DNA of 16,319 bases from Smittium mucronatum (GCA_001953115.1 LSSL01004004.1:1-16319); one strand, 5' to 3'; shown: positions 1 through 9,600, counted from the first letter of the stretch. Notes: generated from the sequence alone by a model not told the origin. Program-made: numbers and translations.

Positions 1-560
1 TATTTACCCTTTTCCTTATCATACATAAAATTACAAAAACAGGCAAAAAAAGAAGCCCAAAGAGATATATTGATTCTAAAAAATGAGGTGAAAGCCGGGG
101 GTGGGTGATGATTTAAAATCTTGGAGATCCATAACTAAACAAAAAGAGGTTCGCCCCACCTTGTTTCTTTCCTATTGTCATCAATATCCCCCTCATTTCC
201 GCTTACTATATTTTAGTTCCATTATGTGTAAAGGAAACTCGATATGAATTTTAGATGAGTTCTTGTTGAAATTGCTATCATCATTTTTTTCTACCCACAC
301 TTCAATATCAATAGAATTAAAGCCTATATACAATAAATAGATATTATTTATGTTAAATCGTGAAAAAACCTGATTTTTTGTTAATTAATATAAAAAAAAA
401 CTCCTATGATGTTTATTCGATTCATTTTATAAAAGCATTACTGTTGGCTGGAAAAACCCCTCAACCTCAAAAACTCAACTAATTCTGTCAATTCACCACT
501 ACCTTTTCCAATATAAACAATATTTTTAAGTGTAAAAAAATTTATCTGCCATCTAAAAAC
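1..560. other. AT-rich non-coding stretch
   Basis: No gene, RNA or repeat could be supported here. The sequence is AT-rich with A and T homopolymers. A G-rich patch near 97-107 (GGGGGTGGG) is followed by TGATGATTTAAAATC. It looks loosely like the reverse strand of the C-rich patches near 580 and 825, but the match is too short to call a repeat. Confidence 0.6.
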
Positions 561-572
561 AAAAATATCTCT

Positions 573-640
573 GCCCCTCCCCCCCCCCTCTCCCAAAACC
601 CAGTTTTCATTTAAAATTTGTTAAATATATCCCTTAAATA
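573..640. repeat. C-tract repeat, copy 1
   Basis: A pyrimidine tract dominated by C (about 573-596) is followed by an AT-rich tail that ends in ATATCCCTTAAA. A second copy lies at about 824-872 in the same orientation: C tract, then AAGTTTTAAATT, then ATCCTTAAA. The shared order of C tract, TTTAAA-rich middle and ATCC(C)TTAAA end suggests two diverged copies of one short dispersed unit. Low complexity keeps the confidence modest. Confidence 0.35.
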
Positions 641-823
641 AAAAATCAGAAAATTAATTACAAAAATTGCGCTATATTCTCTTTCCCTGTGAACTTTATA
701 AAAGAAAAAATGTTTTTCGTTTTAGAATTTGTACTAAAAACCTGGGTACTGTATACAAGTTTGGTTTTGTATTTGTATTTTTATTTTTCTCCCCCAAAGT
801 TTAAAAGCTATTTGGATTTGAAC

Positions 824-872
824 CCCCTCCCCCCCCTCCCAAGTTTTAAATTCAAGATTTATCCTTAAACCT
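824..872. repeat. C-tract repeat, copy 2
   Basis: This is the partner of the unit at 573-640: a C-rich tract at about 824-840 followed by AAGTTTTAAATTCAAG and ATCCTTAAA. The copy is shorter by about 19 bases, mostly in the AT part. Other C-rich tracts in the window, at 13287-13302 and 15891-15903, lack this tail. Confidence 0.35.
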
Positions 873-1482
873 AACTTTGTAATATAATTTTTTTTAACTT
901 TCGCCAAATACCTCAGATCCTTTGATACTTTCTTCCTTTCGCTTCTTCTACCCACCTGTGTATTTCTAGATAAATAAATTAAAAGTTGCTAATAAAATGC
1001 CTCTGATTCGACCAGATTTTAGGGATATTTTATCGTTTACTTAACCTTTTAAACCCTTTTCGATATTTTGTTCTTTTTTTTTAAACTTCTAATAATTACC
1101 TTAGTTTTTAAGCGAATGATTTAAAGGTTTTATTAATTGAGTAACATAGATTCCATACATGATTTTTCTATGAAATTAATTTTGTTTTTTTTCTAGTGGC
1201 AGATTCTTAGACGTAACTGGGACTTTACTTATAAGACCTTACTATCTCTTAAGTTTTTTTTAGTTTTTTTTTATAAAAAAATGTTTTTTATTCGTTTAAA
1301 AAAACAAATATAAAGAATGTCAATTTTATATTATTTAAATTGCAACATTTTTTCTGAAATTTTGAAAATATGCATAATTATAAATCCAAAAACATTTTTA
1401 TAAAAACCATCCTATATTAATTTTAGTAAAAAAAAGCTTCTGTTCTGCTTAAGAATCTCCCATATAGTGGAAAAATACTCTT

Positions 1483-1530
1483 TTGCTATTACAAAAAAGA
1501 AAAAACAAAGATTCCATTAATTTTTCAAAT
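1483..1530 (+). repeat. Diverged direct repeat, copy 1
   Basis: The segment reads CAAAAAAGAAAAAACAAAGATTCC.. and matches 2788-2835 (CAAAAAAGAAATAAAGATTCC..) in the same orientation. The core AAAGATTCCA(C/T)TAATTT is conserved apart from one base. The match is partly low complexity, so it could be chance, but the AAGATTCC core is more informative than the A runs. Confidence 0.3.
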
Positions 1531-2787
1531 TGATTAGTGAATTTTTTTTTTTTTGTTACAACATTTAATCCCAAAAAGTTTTAATTTACCACCAACTATT
1601 ATTTATTTATTTTTCAGCGATTTTTTTATCCTGATATTTTTATGCTTTTATTTGGTGCTAAAATTTACTTTTACATGAAAAATAAAATAAAAATATGATT
1701 ATTATTTTTTTTTCCAAAGTTAATTAAGATTGTGATTCATAATCATATCATATTTTTTTGCGAGAATACATATTTTGAATTTAGAAAATTTACAACTCAA
1801 GTTATATATTACAAAATGAAAATAAAATTACCCTTAAAGGTTTTTTATACTAGGAATCGGCTATTTAATTGGGTAATCTAAAATTACAATTTATTTTTGC
1901 TTTATTTAATAAAAAAATCTCGTATCCATATACTATTCTTCAAAAATCGTTTATATATTGAAAAAAATCATTTCATTTTATTTATTTATCTGTTTATTAG
2001 AAATAATACGCTTTTTTTTTTATCTGGACTTTTGATTTTAAGTTTATGAGAAAAATTTAATTTAGTTTATTTTAGGGAAATTTCTATTATACTTTCACAT
2101 TTATATCCATGATTTTTAAATAAAATTTCTAATCAATAAGATTAAATGTTTGCTTTATGGTTATAAATACCTCATTTGGGATCACTTCAGTCTATATGGG
2201 CTCCTCTCGGTACTATTAAAATATCATTTTATCATTTTTTATAATTCAAGACATTTAAGATTTATAACCCAAATATAAATCAGATCAAGATTTAAGAGAT
2301 GTGTGAATAAAATTTCAAAACTATTATAATTTTCTTTCAAGGCATTTTTTTTGTAAAATTCTACTTTTAACTACTTAATATTCGTTATTTTTTTGCTTTA
2401 TTGAATTTTTATGAACTGAAATTTCAAAAAGATCAATAGTTTTTTTGATTATATTTCGCTAATAGTCTTTAAAATTTAGTATAAATAAGTTTCTTTTTAA
2501 CCGATTGATAGTTTTGAAATAGTTTTTTACGGAAACTGCGATCCAAAATTTAATATATGTAGATTCTTTTGTGGGACTCGTTCTTTTTTTATTCCAGAAT
2601 TATATTGCAAGATTATAACATTATTTAATTGTCAATCAAACTTTTTATAAGCCTAAAAAAATATATATGTACAAAAAATTTAAATACCACTATGATTGGC
2701 ATTGTTTCTTTTAATGTTTTACTACCAATTATTTTTAAATTGAGTAATACAATATAAATAAAAATAGAGACGCTTTAGTGATATTAA

Positions 2788-2835
2788 AAAAAAATATCAA
2801 AAAAGAAATAAAGATTCCACTAATTTCTTTAAAAT
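2788..2835 (+). repeat. Diverged direct repeat, copy 2
   Basis: Partner of 1483-1530, in the same orientation with a small indel in the A-rich left part and a conserved AAAGATTCCA(C/T)TAATTT core. The flanks share only AT-rich sequence, so the boundaries are uncertain. Confidence 0.3.
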
Positions 2836-3502
2836 TTGGCAAAAATCAGAAGCATTAAAATTAATTTATTTTGTAAAAATAACCAAATATTGGCTGTTAT
2901 TGAATAAAAAATATTTACAATAGTGATATAAAAAATCACTAATATGGTTGCGATTTCAATTTTAGATATATATTTCTTAAGTTTACATTATCTTATTAAT
3001 TAGCTCTATTTTTTTTTTATTTACTTCAAAGACATGTTAATAAGATATCAATCAATCGCTATATTTAAATGATAACTTCTTTTTATATATAGATGATTAT
3101 TTATTACAGTACTTTTTGTTTTTTAAAATATCTAATACATTACATTTATATCCCATTTTTCATTTTTAATATTGGGATCAGCTTACTCGGATCCTCCTAA
3201 AAATTTAAAACAATTATAATTTAAACCAAAGTTAATATTAAGATCAAAAAATGATTAGAGCGCTATAAAAAGATGGATTTATGTTTATATCACAAGATAT
3301 GCCGTCGTTATCAACTTTCTGTTACCAAAAAAAAGTCTATCGAAAACTCCTTCTTTTCAACCCTTGCCAGAAATTTTTTTTTACTCATTCAACTCAATTT
3401 AAAAAACTTCCTGTGATATTTAAACAAAATCAATTACCGTATGCAATGGAAATAAAAAAAACATACATCTATAGCTTTAATTATGATGTTTGGGGGATTT
3501 AG

Positions 3503-4315
3503 CTTGGCCCCGAACCCATGTTCTCCCTAACTTATATGATTATTACCAAAATATCAAAGAATTTGTGCTTAATTTCAAAAAAAAATAGGCTTTATAAGAA
3601 AATTTCTGTTATAAGCTTATGAGAGGAAATTAGCTTTTCTTATCCATGTGGCAACAATTAAAAGTTTATTTTAAGCACATATTTAAAATTATTAGCCATT
3701 ATTTAATTTACTTTAAACCCCATTTAAATCAAAATAAGAACCCATAAATCAAACAAATATCTTTTTCTCGTGAAAAAATGTTGATTAAGAAAAAATAGGA
3801 TTTTGTAAAATAAGGAAAAACTTATTCTTAAAAGATATTATTTGTTAAAAACAGATCAAAAATTTTAAATAATGAATTAATTTCAGTGAATAATCACCAT
3901 ATTTATCAAAGATTTTCTTGTCTTGAAAAATTTCAAAAATTTATTTAAATTTAATGTAAAGAAAATTTTAGTGATATTTCTGAAATTATTTTATCAAAAA
4001 TCACGATATGACTACTGGAAACCAATTTTATAGCTTTGAATACATCATGGTTACTTCTAATACTTTATTTTATGAAATAGAACCCGAAAATGATGACCCA
4101 AAATATTCTAATAGCTTAAAAAATAGTCTTAGTAAAATTTATATACTTATAAACTTTATATTTTTTGAGTTTAATAAAATAATTTCATGACAGAAAAAAA
4201 ATTTTTTTAAAGAGAATCCAAAAATCCAAAAATCATATTCTTCACCGAAAGAAAATCTTTTTTTCTTACTAACTAATTCGTTACATTACAATTATTACCT
4301 AGTTTAGCTTATTAA
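3503..4315. other. AT-rich stretch, nothing identified
   Basis: Nothing could be identified. Short open frames occur on the + strand (for example 4008-4187), but their content is Asn/Lys/Ile/Phe-rich as expected from AT-rich noise, and no family motif is seen. A slightly GC-richer patch lies at about 3495-3530. Confidence 0.5.
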
Positions 4316-4978
4316 TTTCATATGTCCACCCCAAAGGCTTATATGATCGTAAATGGAACTGCATTTAAAATAAGAGATAATCTAAAAGCATGAATATTTG
4401 TCCCCATGAGAAAAAAACTTTAGCTTAATAAGGGGATATTTTTTAAAAAAAATCAGAAGTGTATTTGATTATTGATATCACTTTATATTAAAAGAGAAAA
4501 TGAGGAGATTGAAAGAAAGAAAAAATCTTCAATCTGGTAAGTATCATAAACACATAAAAAGTGAAATTAGGATTATAATGGATGAAAGGAGCGAATTTTT
4601 TTACCTTTCATTCGAAATATCAATACCTGAAACAACACTCTGTACCTTTATATGATCAATATTTAAAAAAAAATTGTGTAAGAGTCTATCAGAATATAGA
4701 TTTGACGGTTCGGAGAATAAAAAATAATGGAATATAATGAGTAATGAGGGCTAAAGTGCATTAGATAATTAAATAAAGATTTTTACCGAAAAAATTCATA
4801 AGTAATCTGATTCAATAAGTTAAAATTTAAAAAATCGACCGAATCTTTTATGCTTAGCGCAAAAAATACAATAGATCAGACTTATTCCCCAAATCTTAGT
4901 AAGAAAGTGATGGTTTAAAATTAATTATGAATGTTAAAAAATATATTTAAATTCATGTATGAGCTATATGTGGACTTT

Positions 4979-4997
4979 TTGAATTGAATTGAATTGA
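4979..4997. repeat. GAATT microsatellite
   Basis: A short tandem array of the pentamer GAATT, just over three units long, followed by GATTA. It is the only clean short tandem repeat with a unit longer than two bases that I noticed. Confidence 0.7.
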
Positions 4998-5067
4998 TTA
5001 AAGGTGTTTTTTTTGACATTATCAAACTTTCACATATCATATCATCTTATAAAAGTCGAAGATAATC

Positions 5068-5122
5068 ATATGAATAAGATTATCAGGATTATTTGGGAAT
5101 ATATATATGAATAATATTATCA
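5068..5122 (+). repeat. Short tandem duplication, 37-bp period
   Basis: ATATGAATAAGATTATCA at 5068-5085 recurs as ATATGAATAATATTATCA at 5105-5122, with 17 of 18 bases identical. The sequence between the two copies does not align well, so this is a partial duplication or two copies of a short word. Confidence 0.4.
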
Positions 5123-5340
5123 TAGCCCAGAGCTTCAATGAAATGCAAAAAAAAGGTAAGAAACTTCAAGAAAAGAGAAACTCTAGCTTTATCAAACCGT
5201 AGAAAAGTAAGTTCGGAAATTATAGGAAAATATATTCTCATCTAACAAATGTATTAAATCAGAAGCTCCATCCATTATAATATATCTAAAATTCTTTCTG
5301 AAGACAGTCGCTCCAATATAAAAGAGAACTAGCCATATAT

Positions 5341-5990
5341 TCTTATGTTTTTAAAACGATGTCAAATTATTTTTGATAAATGGGTTTTATAGTAAATTTT
5401 AACTCAATTAATTTTTTGTATAAATATAAATTCCAAAATATTTAAACTGAATCCCTATCTTTTTGATTTCAATTATATAATTCTCATTTCAATTTTTTTA
5501 AAAGTTAATATTATTTAAAAAAAACACCTAATAAGAATATCCGAGTCATTTTATGAAATGATTTATCCAAAATTGAAGGCAATTAATTTTTTTTAAAAAA
5601 AAATAGTCATTCAAACTAGTGATTTTAAAAAAAAATAATTGCCTAGCATATTTTTGAAACAAAAAATAGCAGCAAATATATATAGAGTTAACAACATATA
5701 TTTTTTATTGCTTAACTTAAAAAAAAGTACTAATCTACTAACAATATAGAGAATTGAAGAAATGAAAAATTTTATTTATGAAATAACTCTAATCTAAGCA
5801 TCAAAGTCGTATTTTGAATTTTTATTATGGAAGTGTAAACCTCAAAAATATAGTATCCTTTTTCGCAAATAATACCTTGAATGAGGAGCCGATTGTATCA
5901 CTCACTTTCAGTTAAATGTAAATCAACATGCGTAACACTTCCAAAGAGATTTTTTAAATTGATTTTGTTCAAGATAAACATAACTTTACT
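5341..5990. other. AT-rich non-coding stretch
   Basis: No gene is visible. A small imperfect inverted pair is present: GGAAGTGTAAAC near 5830-5841 and GTAACACTTCC near 5933-5943. It is too short to define an element. The stretch borders the long inverted repeat that begins around 5995. Confidence 0.5.
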
Positions 5991-5994
5991 TCAA

Positions 5995-6290
5995 AGATAT
6001 TATTTGAATTTTTTTTTGAAAGTTTAGTGTAATAAATTTTTCAGTTTTTTTTTCAAAATATTTCGATATCTTATTCTTATTGGATAAATAATAATCCCCT
6101 GTTTTTTTAATTAGATTTCAGGTTTTTAAGCAATTATCTGATCTTTTGAGGTTTTTCTGTCTTTATATTTGTTTTTCTGAGCTTTTATGTAAAAAATCCG
6201 ATGTCTTTATTAAATCGTGTAACATACTTTCCATTTATGGAAAAAGTTATAATTAAGTCAGCAAAAAAAGCTAAATATTAAATTTATTGG
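5995..6290 (+). repeat. Left arm of the long inverted repeat
   Basis: The left arm pairs with about 7400-7690. The best conserved part is 6123-6219, including TTTTTAAGCAATTAT and TTTTGAGGTTTTTCTG. Similarity fades inward beyond about 6250 and becomes gapped outward beyond 6122. Confidence 0.55.
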
Positions 6291-6901
6291 CTTTCTTTAA
6301 ATTCAAAACTGATTTTTATAAATAGAGCTAAAAAAATGGGGCAATATTAATACAGAAATTATCAATTTTTTAATATCCAATTTTTTTAACATGTTATAGC
6401 TGAAAATCATCAGATTTAACATTTGTTCTTAGTTAATGTATTTTACAAGAAATTTTTTTCAGTAATTTCACCTCAAAAAAATTAATTGATATAGTTTTCG
6501 AATTTTAGTTTGGTTTAAATAATGGTTTGGAAATAAAATCTTATTTTTTAATTATGAAAGGGTAATACAATTTTTAGAGATATTAAAACTTTTAAAATAA
6601 TGAAAAGGTTTTCTTAACTATTTATTACATCTAGTTTTTATAAATGTTTATGTTAATCGGATAAAGCAAAAAATTTACTTTTTAAATGTAAATTTGATGA
6701 TAAAGGTATAAAATATACGTAATATTGAAAACTTTGGCGTTTAATTATAACTTCTTCACTTTGATCTAATGTTTAATTATTAAAAAAAAGAAGCTTTAAT
6801 CCCTTTTATATCACTTTTATAAAGCTATCATTAATGTTACTATAACTATAATATTCGGTTTAAGTGATTTAATATTCATATAAGAGCTTTTATTTTTTAA
6901 T

Positions 6902-6923
6902 TTAATCAATTGAAATTGATTAA
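6902..6923. repeat. Perfect 10-bp hairpin with 2-base loop
   Basis: TTAATCAATT at 6902-6911, the two bases GA, and AATTGATTAA at 6914-6923 form a perfect inverted repeat in the spacer of the long inverted repeat. Its centre (about 6912) does not coincide with that of the larger structure (6846), so it is a separate palindrome. Its function is unknown. Confidence 0.6.
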
Positions 6924-7399
6924 TTTAATAGAACCGCAATCTAAATTTATATTTTTAAAACTTGATATTAAATCTAAACATTAAATTTACAAATATGTTT
7001 TTTTTCCAAACCAATTAAAATTAAAGAGATTTAATGTAATTATTGAGCAATTATTTTATTGCATACCATTTTAATGTGTATGAATATAAATATAGTACAC
7101 GCTACAAAATTATATTTATTCTTTAGTTTAGGCATACAAAAATTTGGCATATCATTCATAAAAGGAGAAGAATCGCTTATAAAAAGGCTAATGTTTAATA
7201 AATTTAAAATGCTTACATTGATATACATTTTCTGCTAAAAATAAATTAATATAAACTCATTTTTAACGTGGCATAGCATCAATTATTTATCGATTTCTTT
7301 GGTTTGATCGAAAATAATAAGCATAGACAATTTTTCTTCTTATTTTTTAAATAGAAATAAGCTTATTAAAATCAATAAACATAGCTTTTGTTATTTTAA

Positions 7400-7690
7400 T
7401 CGGCAACTTGAAAATAATACTGGATAAAAATTAATTCATTGATAAAAATTTCTACAAATTCAAGCTCAGCCGCACGATTTGATAAAGTTATCATAATTTT
7501 CAGATTAATGCTATGGTAAACAAATAGAAAATCAGAAAAACCTCAAAAAGTCGAATAATTGCTTAAAAAATCTGTAATCAGTTTAAAAATTTATTATTTT
7601 ATTAGCTATCATTTTTTATATCCCAAATTCTGCATTTTAAAAATCAATATTTGTCTTTACCATTTATTCAGATAATAAAATCATGTATAT
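7400..7690 (-). repeat. Right arm of the long inverted repeat
   Basis: This is the reverse-complement partner of the left arm, best conserved at 7473-7569. The arm retains the same spacing between its three strongest blocks as the left arm, which argues for common descent rather than chance AT-rich matches. Confidence 0.55.
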
Positions 7691-8517
7691 GAAAAAATTT
7701 ACCAATTTATAATTTTGGTATAATTTTTACGTAAATTTTATAGGTAAAATTTGGATTAGTTTTTAATCTAAACTACACCTGTAATTTTCAATCATATTTT
7801 ATCATATAAAGGCTTTTCGTTAATATGGATAGAATAAACACCATTGATGTTTATTAATTCAAGTTTATACTTTTTATGTCAATCATTTTGCATAAACAAT
7901 CACTTTTCATAGAAATAAATTCGTGAATTTTTTAAAATATTGCATGAAAAAAGAATAACCATAACTCATCCTATTTATTGGTCAAAAATTAAAGGAATGA
8001 GAAATACTCTAATTTTAAGTATTGAATTGATTATAAAACCATAAAATATAGTTTTTGTGACAAAAATAATAATACTATAATATTAAAAAAAATGTCAAAA
8101 TTTATTATCGGCATGTATTTATTTATGATTCAATTATTTTTTAATAATTCACGAGTTTCTTAAAATGATATATTTAAAAAAAACTAATTAAATTAGAAAA
8201 CCATTGATCCTGTTAAATTGCTAATATTTTTTGTTTTTTCTTAATAAAATAAATACATTTAGTTACTAATATCAGAATAGATTTAATGATAAAATTTAAT
8301 GCCCATGAATGGTGAAATTAGGGACTTATAGGTCAATTCATTGGCTCATTAATTAAATAATCATTGCTAATCGGTAATATTCGATAAAAAAAACATAACA
8401 CAACCTACAAGATTATAAAAAAAAATTTATTGCAAATTATAATTATAAATATAATAAATATATACTCATAATATAGCCAATTAAAGTGAGTATTTTTATT
8501 TTTTCAAAAATTTTAAC
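7691..8517. other. AT-rich non-coding spacer
   Basis: This spacer between the foldback-like element and the DNA transposon holds no gene or repeat that I can support. It includes one TTACGTAA palindrome at 7727-7734. Confidence 0.5.
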
Positions 8518-8521
8518 TTTA
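8518..8521. repeat. TTTA target-site copy, left
   Basis: TTTA sits directly outside the left terminal repeat and is matched by TTTA at 10321-10324 directly outside the right one. If this is the duplicated target, the duplication is 4 bp. IS630/Tc1/mariner elements normally duplicate TA. The left TA abuts the element, while on the right two T's lie between the end and TA. Confidence 0.55.
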
Positions 8522-8690
8522 CCTTTTCAGGACCAAATTCGAAAAAAGTAACACCAATTACAAAAAAGTAAAAATGATTTGGAAAAAAGTCCAATCAAAT
8601 AAAAAAAAAAGTAAAAATGAATTTAAAAAAGTAAGAACAATTTCGGAAGGTAAAACTGAGCGACGTAAAATTACTAAATCAGATACCAAA
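8522..8690 (+). repeat. Left terminal inverted repeat of the transposon
   Basis: It begins CCTTTTCAGGACCAAATTC and carries five AAAAAAGT units starting at 8542, 8562, 8583, 8605 and 8625, that is, every 20-22 bases. The inner part, from about 8631 (GTAAGAACAATTTC) to 8690, still aligns with the right arm. The left arm is about 41 bases longer than the right, close to two of these units. It lies next to the 3' end of the transposase relic. Confidence 0.85.
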
Positions 8691-8707
8691 CGGTTCATAA
8701 AATTGCT

Positions 8708-9600
8708 CTATCGCGTCTGAAAAAAAGAACTGCATGTATTATAAAAAATTTCGTTACATTTCTCTATTTACTACTGCATATGAGTTATTAATTGTATTCT
8801 CTATGATTCTGCCGGCCCATTAGACTTGTGTACATTCTCCATTAGGATCTCCATTATTAATTTTTCTGAGATTATCAAAAAAAAATTCTTAATAATAGAA
8901 TTGATTACACTCCATGCATTTTCTATTGGATTCTTCATATGAGAATATGTGCTTAGATAAAGTATCTCTACCCCTTCATACAAGGAAATTGCATTAAGAA
9001 TACCATTGTGGCAGGTCGCAATATCAGAAATAATGACGATTTTTGACGATGAAAGCCAAGTATAATCGCCTCATTTATCATTCCCTTAATCCATTCGCCA
9101 AAATCAACTGATCTATAGCTATTTCTTTTTGTTTTAAAATGCAAAATACCAAGAGTTGAAATCCCAGCAATAATATGAACATTTGGCACTTTAATTTTTG
9201 GGAGTTTTACCAAAGCCCTCTGAAAATTTTTCGATATTCCTCTAGATCCCCCCAAGGGCAGATTTAAATCACTTTCACCGATAAAGATGAAGAAATTTTG
9301 TTACCTAATTTTTACTCTTGACTTAATTTTCAAAAGATGTAACTTTAGATGGTTCCATATGCGTTCCTTTAACCGTAAACGTTTTAAAATTCTGATTTTT
9401 TCTGATTTTCTGCTGTGAGACCAGAAAATAAAATTCCAAGTTCAAAAAATATTTTAATTCTTTAAGCGTCTAAAGCGTATTTTCTTCAATTTTTTTGACC
9501 GAGAATTCCGAATGATTCTCAAGTATTTTTGCGACTCCTAACCAAATTTCACCCCTATTTTTTTGGCCGATAAATCCAGATTTTATCCACCATGTGCAGA
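8708..9600 (-). pseudogene. Transposase, IS630/Tc1/mariner (DDE_3-like) family, broken
   Basis: The enzyme once cut and joined the element's ends in the nucleus. The best reading starts near ATG 9588-9590 and runs through an N-terminal region with helix-turn-helix-like content (RGEIWLGVAKILENHSEFSV). Then follow the first catalytic block (IGESDLNLPLGGSRG, 9282-9238), ANVHIIAG-type core text (PNVHIIAGISTLGILHF), SDIATCHNGI with the second Asp (codon 9023-9025), and YSHMKNPIENAW with the catalytic Glu (codon 8921-8923). This gives Asp-33-Glu spacing. The first block has Gly (9277-9279) where the family has Asp. Lesions: an indel in the A-run near 9560; in-frame stops at 9470-9472, 9323-9325 and 9305-9307; a frame change near 9280-9300; one base missing in the T-run 9040-9044; and TAG at 8801-8803. 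The same frame continues as KCNEIFYNTCSSFF-like C-terminal text to a stop at 8708-8710. Family call is firm, subfamily open. Confidence 0.85.

Larger units (their letters stand above)
956..3280. other. AT-rich non-coding stretch with faint dispersed repeats
   Basis: There is no supportable gene. T and A runs are frequent. Two pairs of weak same-strand similarities are visible. One is 1483-1530 with 2788-2835, sharing CAAAAAAGAAA and AAAGATTCCA(C/T)TAATTT. The other is about 2097-2200 with 3141-3200, sharing ACATTTATATCC, TTGGGATCA and a CTCGG/TCCTC block. The pairs have different offsets, so they are not one simple tandem duplication. They may be fragments of old dispersed elements. Confidence 0.5.
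4316..5340 (+). other. Possible decayed coding island, family unknown
   Basis: This kilobase differs from its surroundings: the + strand is purine-rich and carries several short open runs with fairly mixed codons. A 23-codon frame starts at ATG 4322 (MSTPKAYMIVNGTAFKIRDN... in outline) and stops at 4391-4393. A 52-codon frame starts at ATG 4500 and contains a helix-turn-helix-like stretch ending PETTLCTFI. A frame from ATG 5138 is Lys/Arg-rich and runs about 35 codons. Good 5' splice-site words occur at about 4535 (CTGGTAAGTAT) and 5155 (AAGGTAAGA). I do not recognise a family. It could be a decayed transposon gene, gene exons, or simply a compositional patch. Confidence 0.2.
5995..7690. mobile_element. 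Long inverted-repeat (foldback-like) element, probably an old non-autonomous DNA transposon
   Basis: Two arms face each other across a spacer of about 1.1 kb. The central part aligns without a gap: position x on the left pairs with 13692-x on the right. Left 6123-6137 matches the complement of 7555-7569 at 15 of 15, 6144-6159 matches 7533-7548 at 16 of 16, and 6205-6219 matches 7473-7487 at 14 of 15. Over 6123-6250 I count 93 of 128 identical. Similarity continues outward with small gaps to at least about 6085 and 7605, and more doubtfully to 5995 and 7690. No transposase is visible between the arms. Outer ends and target duplications could not be fixed, so an inverted duplication of other origin remains possible. 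Confidence 0.6.

Noticed and set aside
734..955. 73-codon open frame on the minus strand
   Set aside because: It spans a C-tract repeat, is Lys/Ile-rich as expected from base composition, and shows no family motif or neighbour support.
1195..1470. Inverted pair GGCAGATTCTTAG and CTTAAGAATCTCCC
   Set aside because: Only about a dozen bases match and neither side extends into a longer alignment.
3281..3502. 73-codon open frame on the + strand
   Set aside because: The residues are mostly those encoded by AT-rich codons, no motif or splice context is convincing, and such lengths arise by chance in 16 kb.
4008..4190. 60-codon open frame on the + strand
   Set aside because: No recognisable domain. 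The second half is low-complexity Ile/Phe/Asn/Ser. It could belong to the decayed island beginning at 4316, but nothing links them.
7040..7228. 62-codon open frame on the minus strand
   Set aside because: It lies in the spacer of the long inverted repeat, is rich in Ile/Asn/Phe, and has no transposase-like motif.
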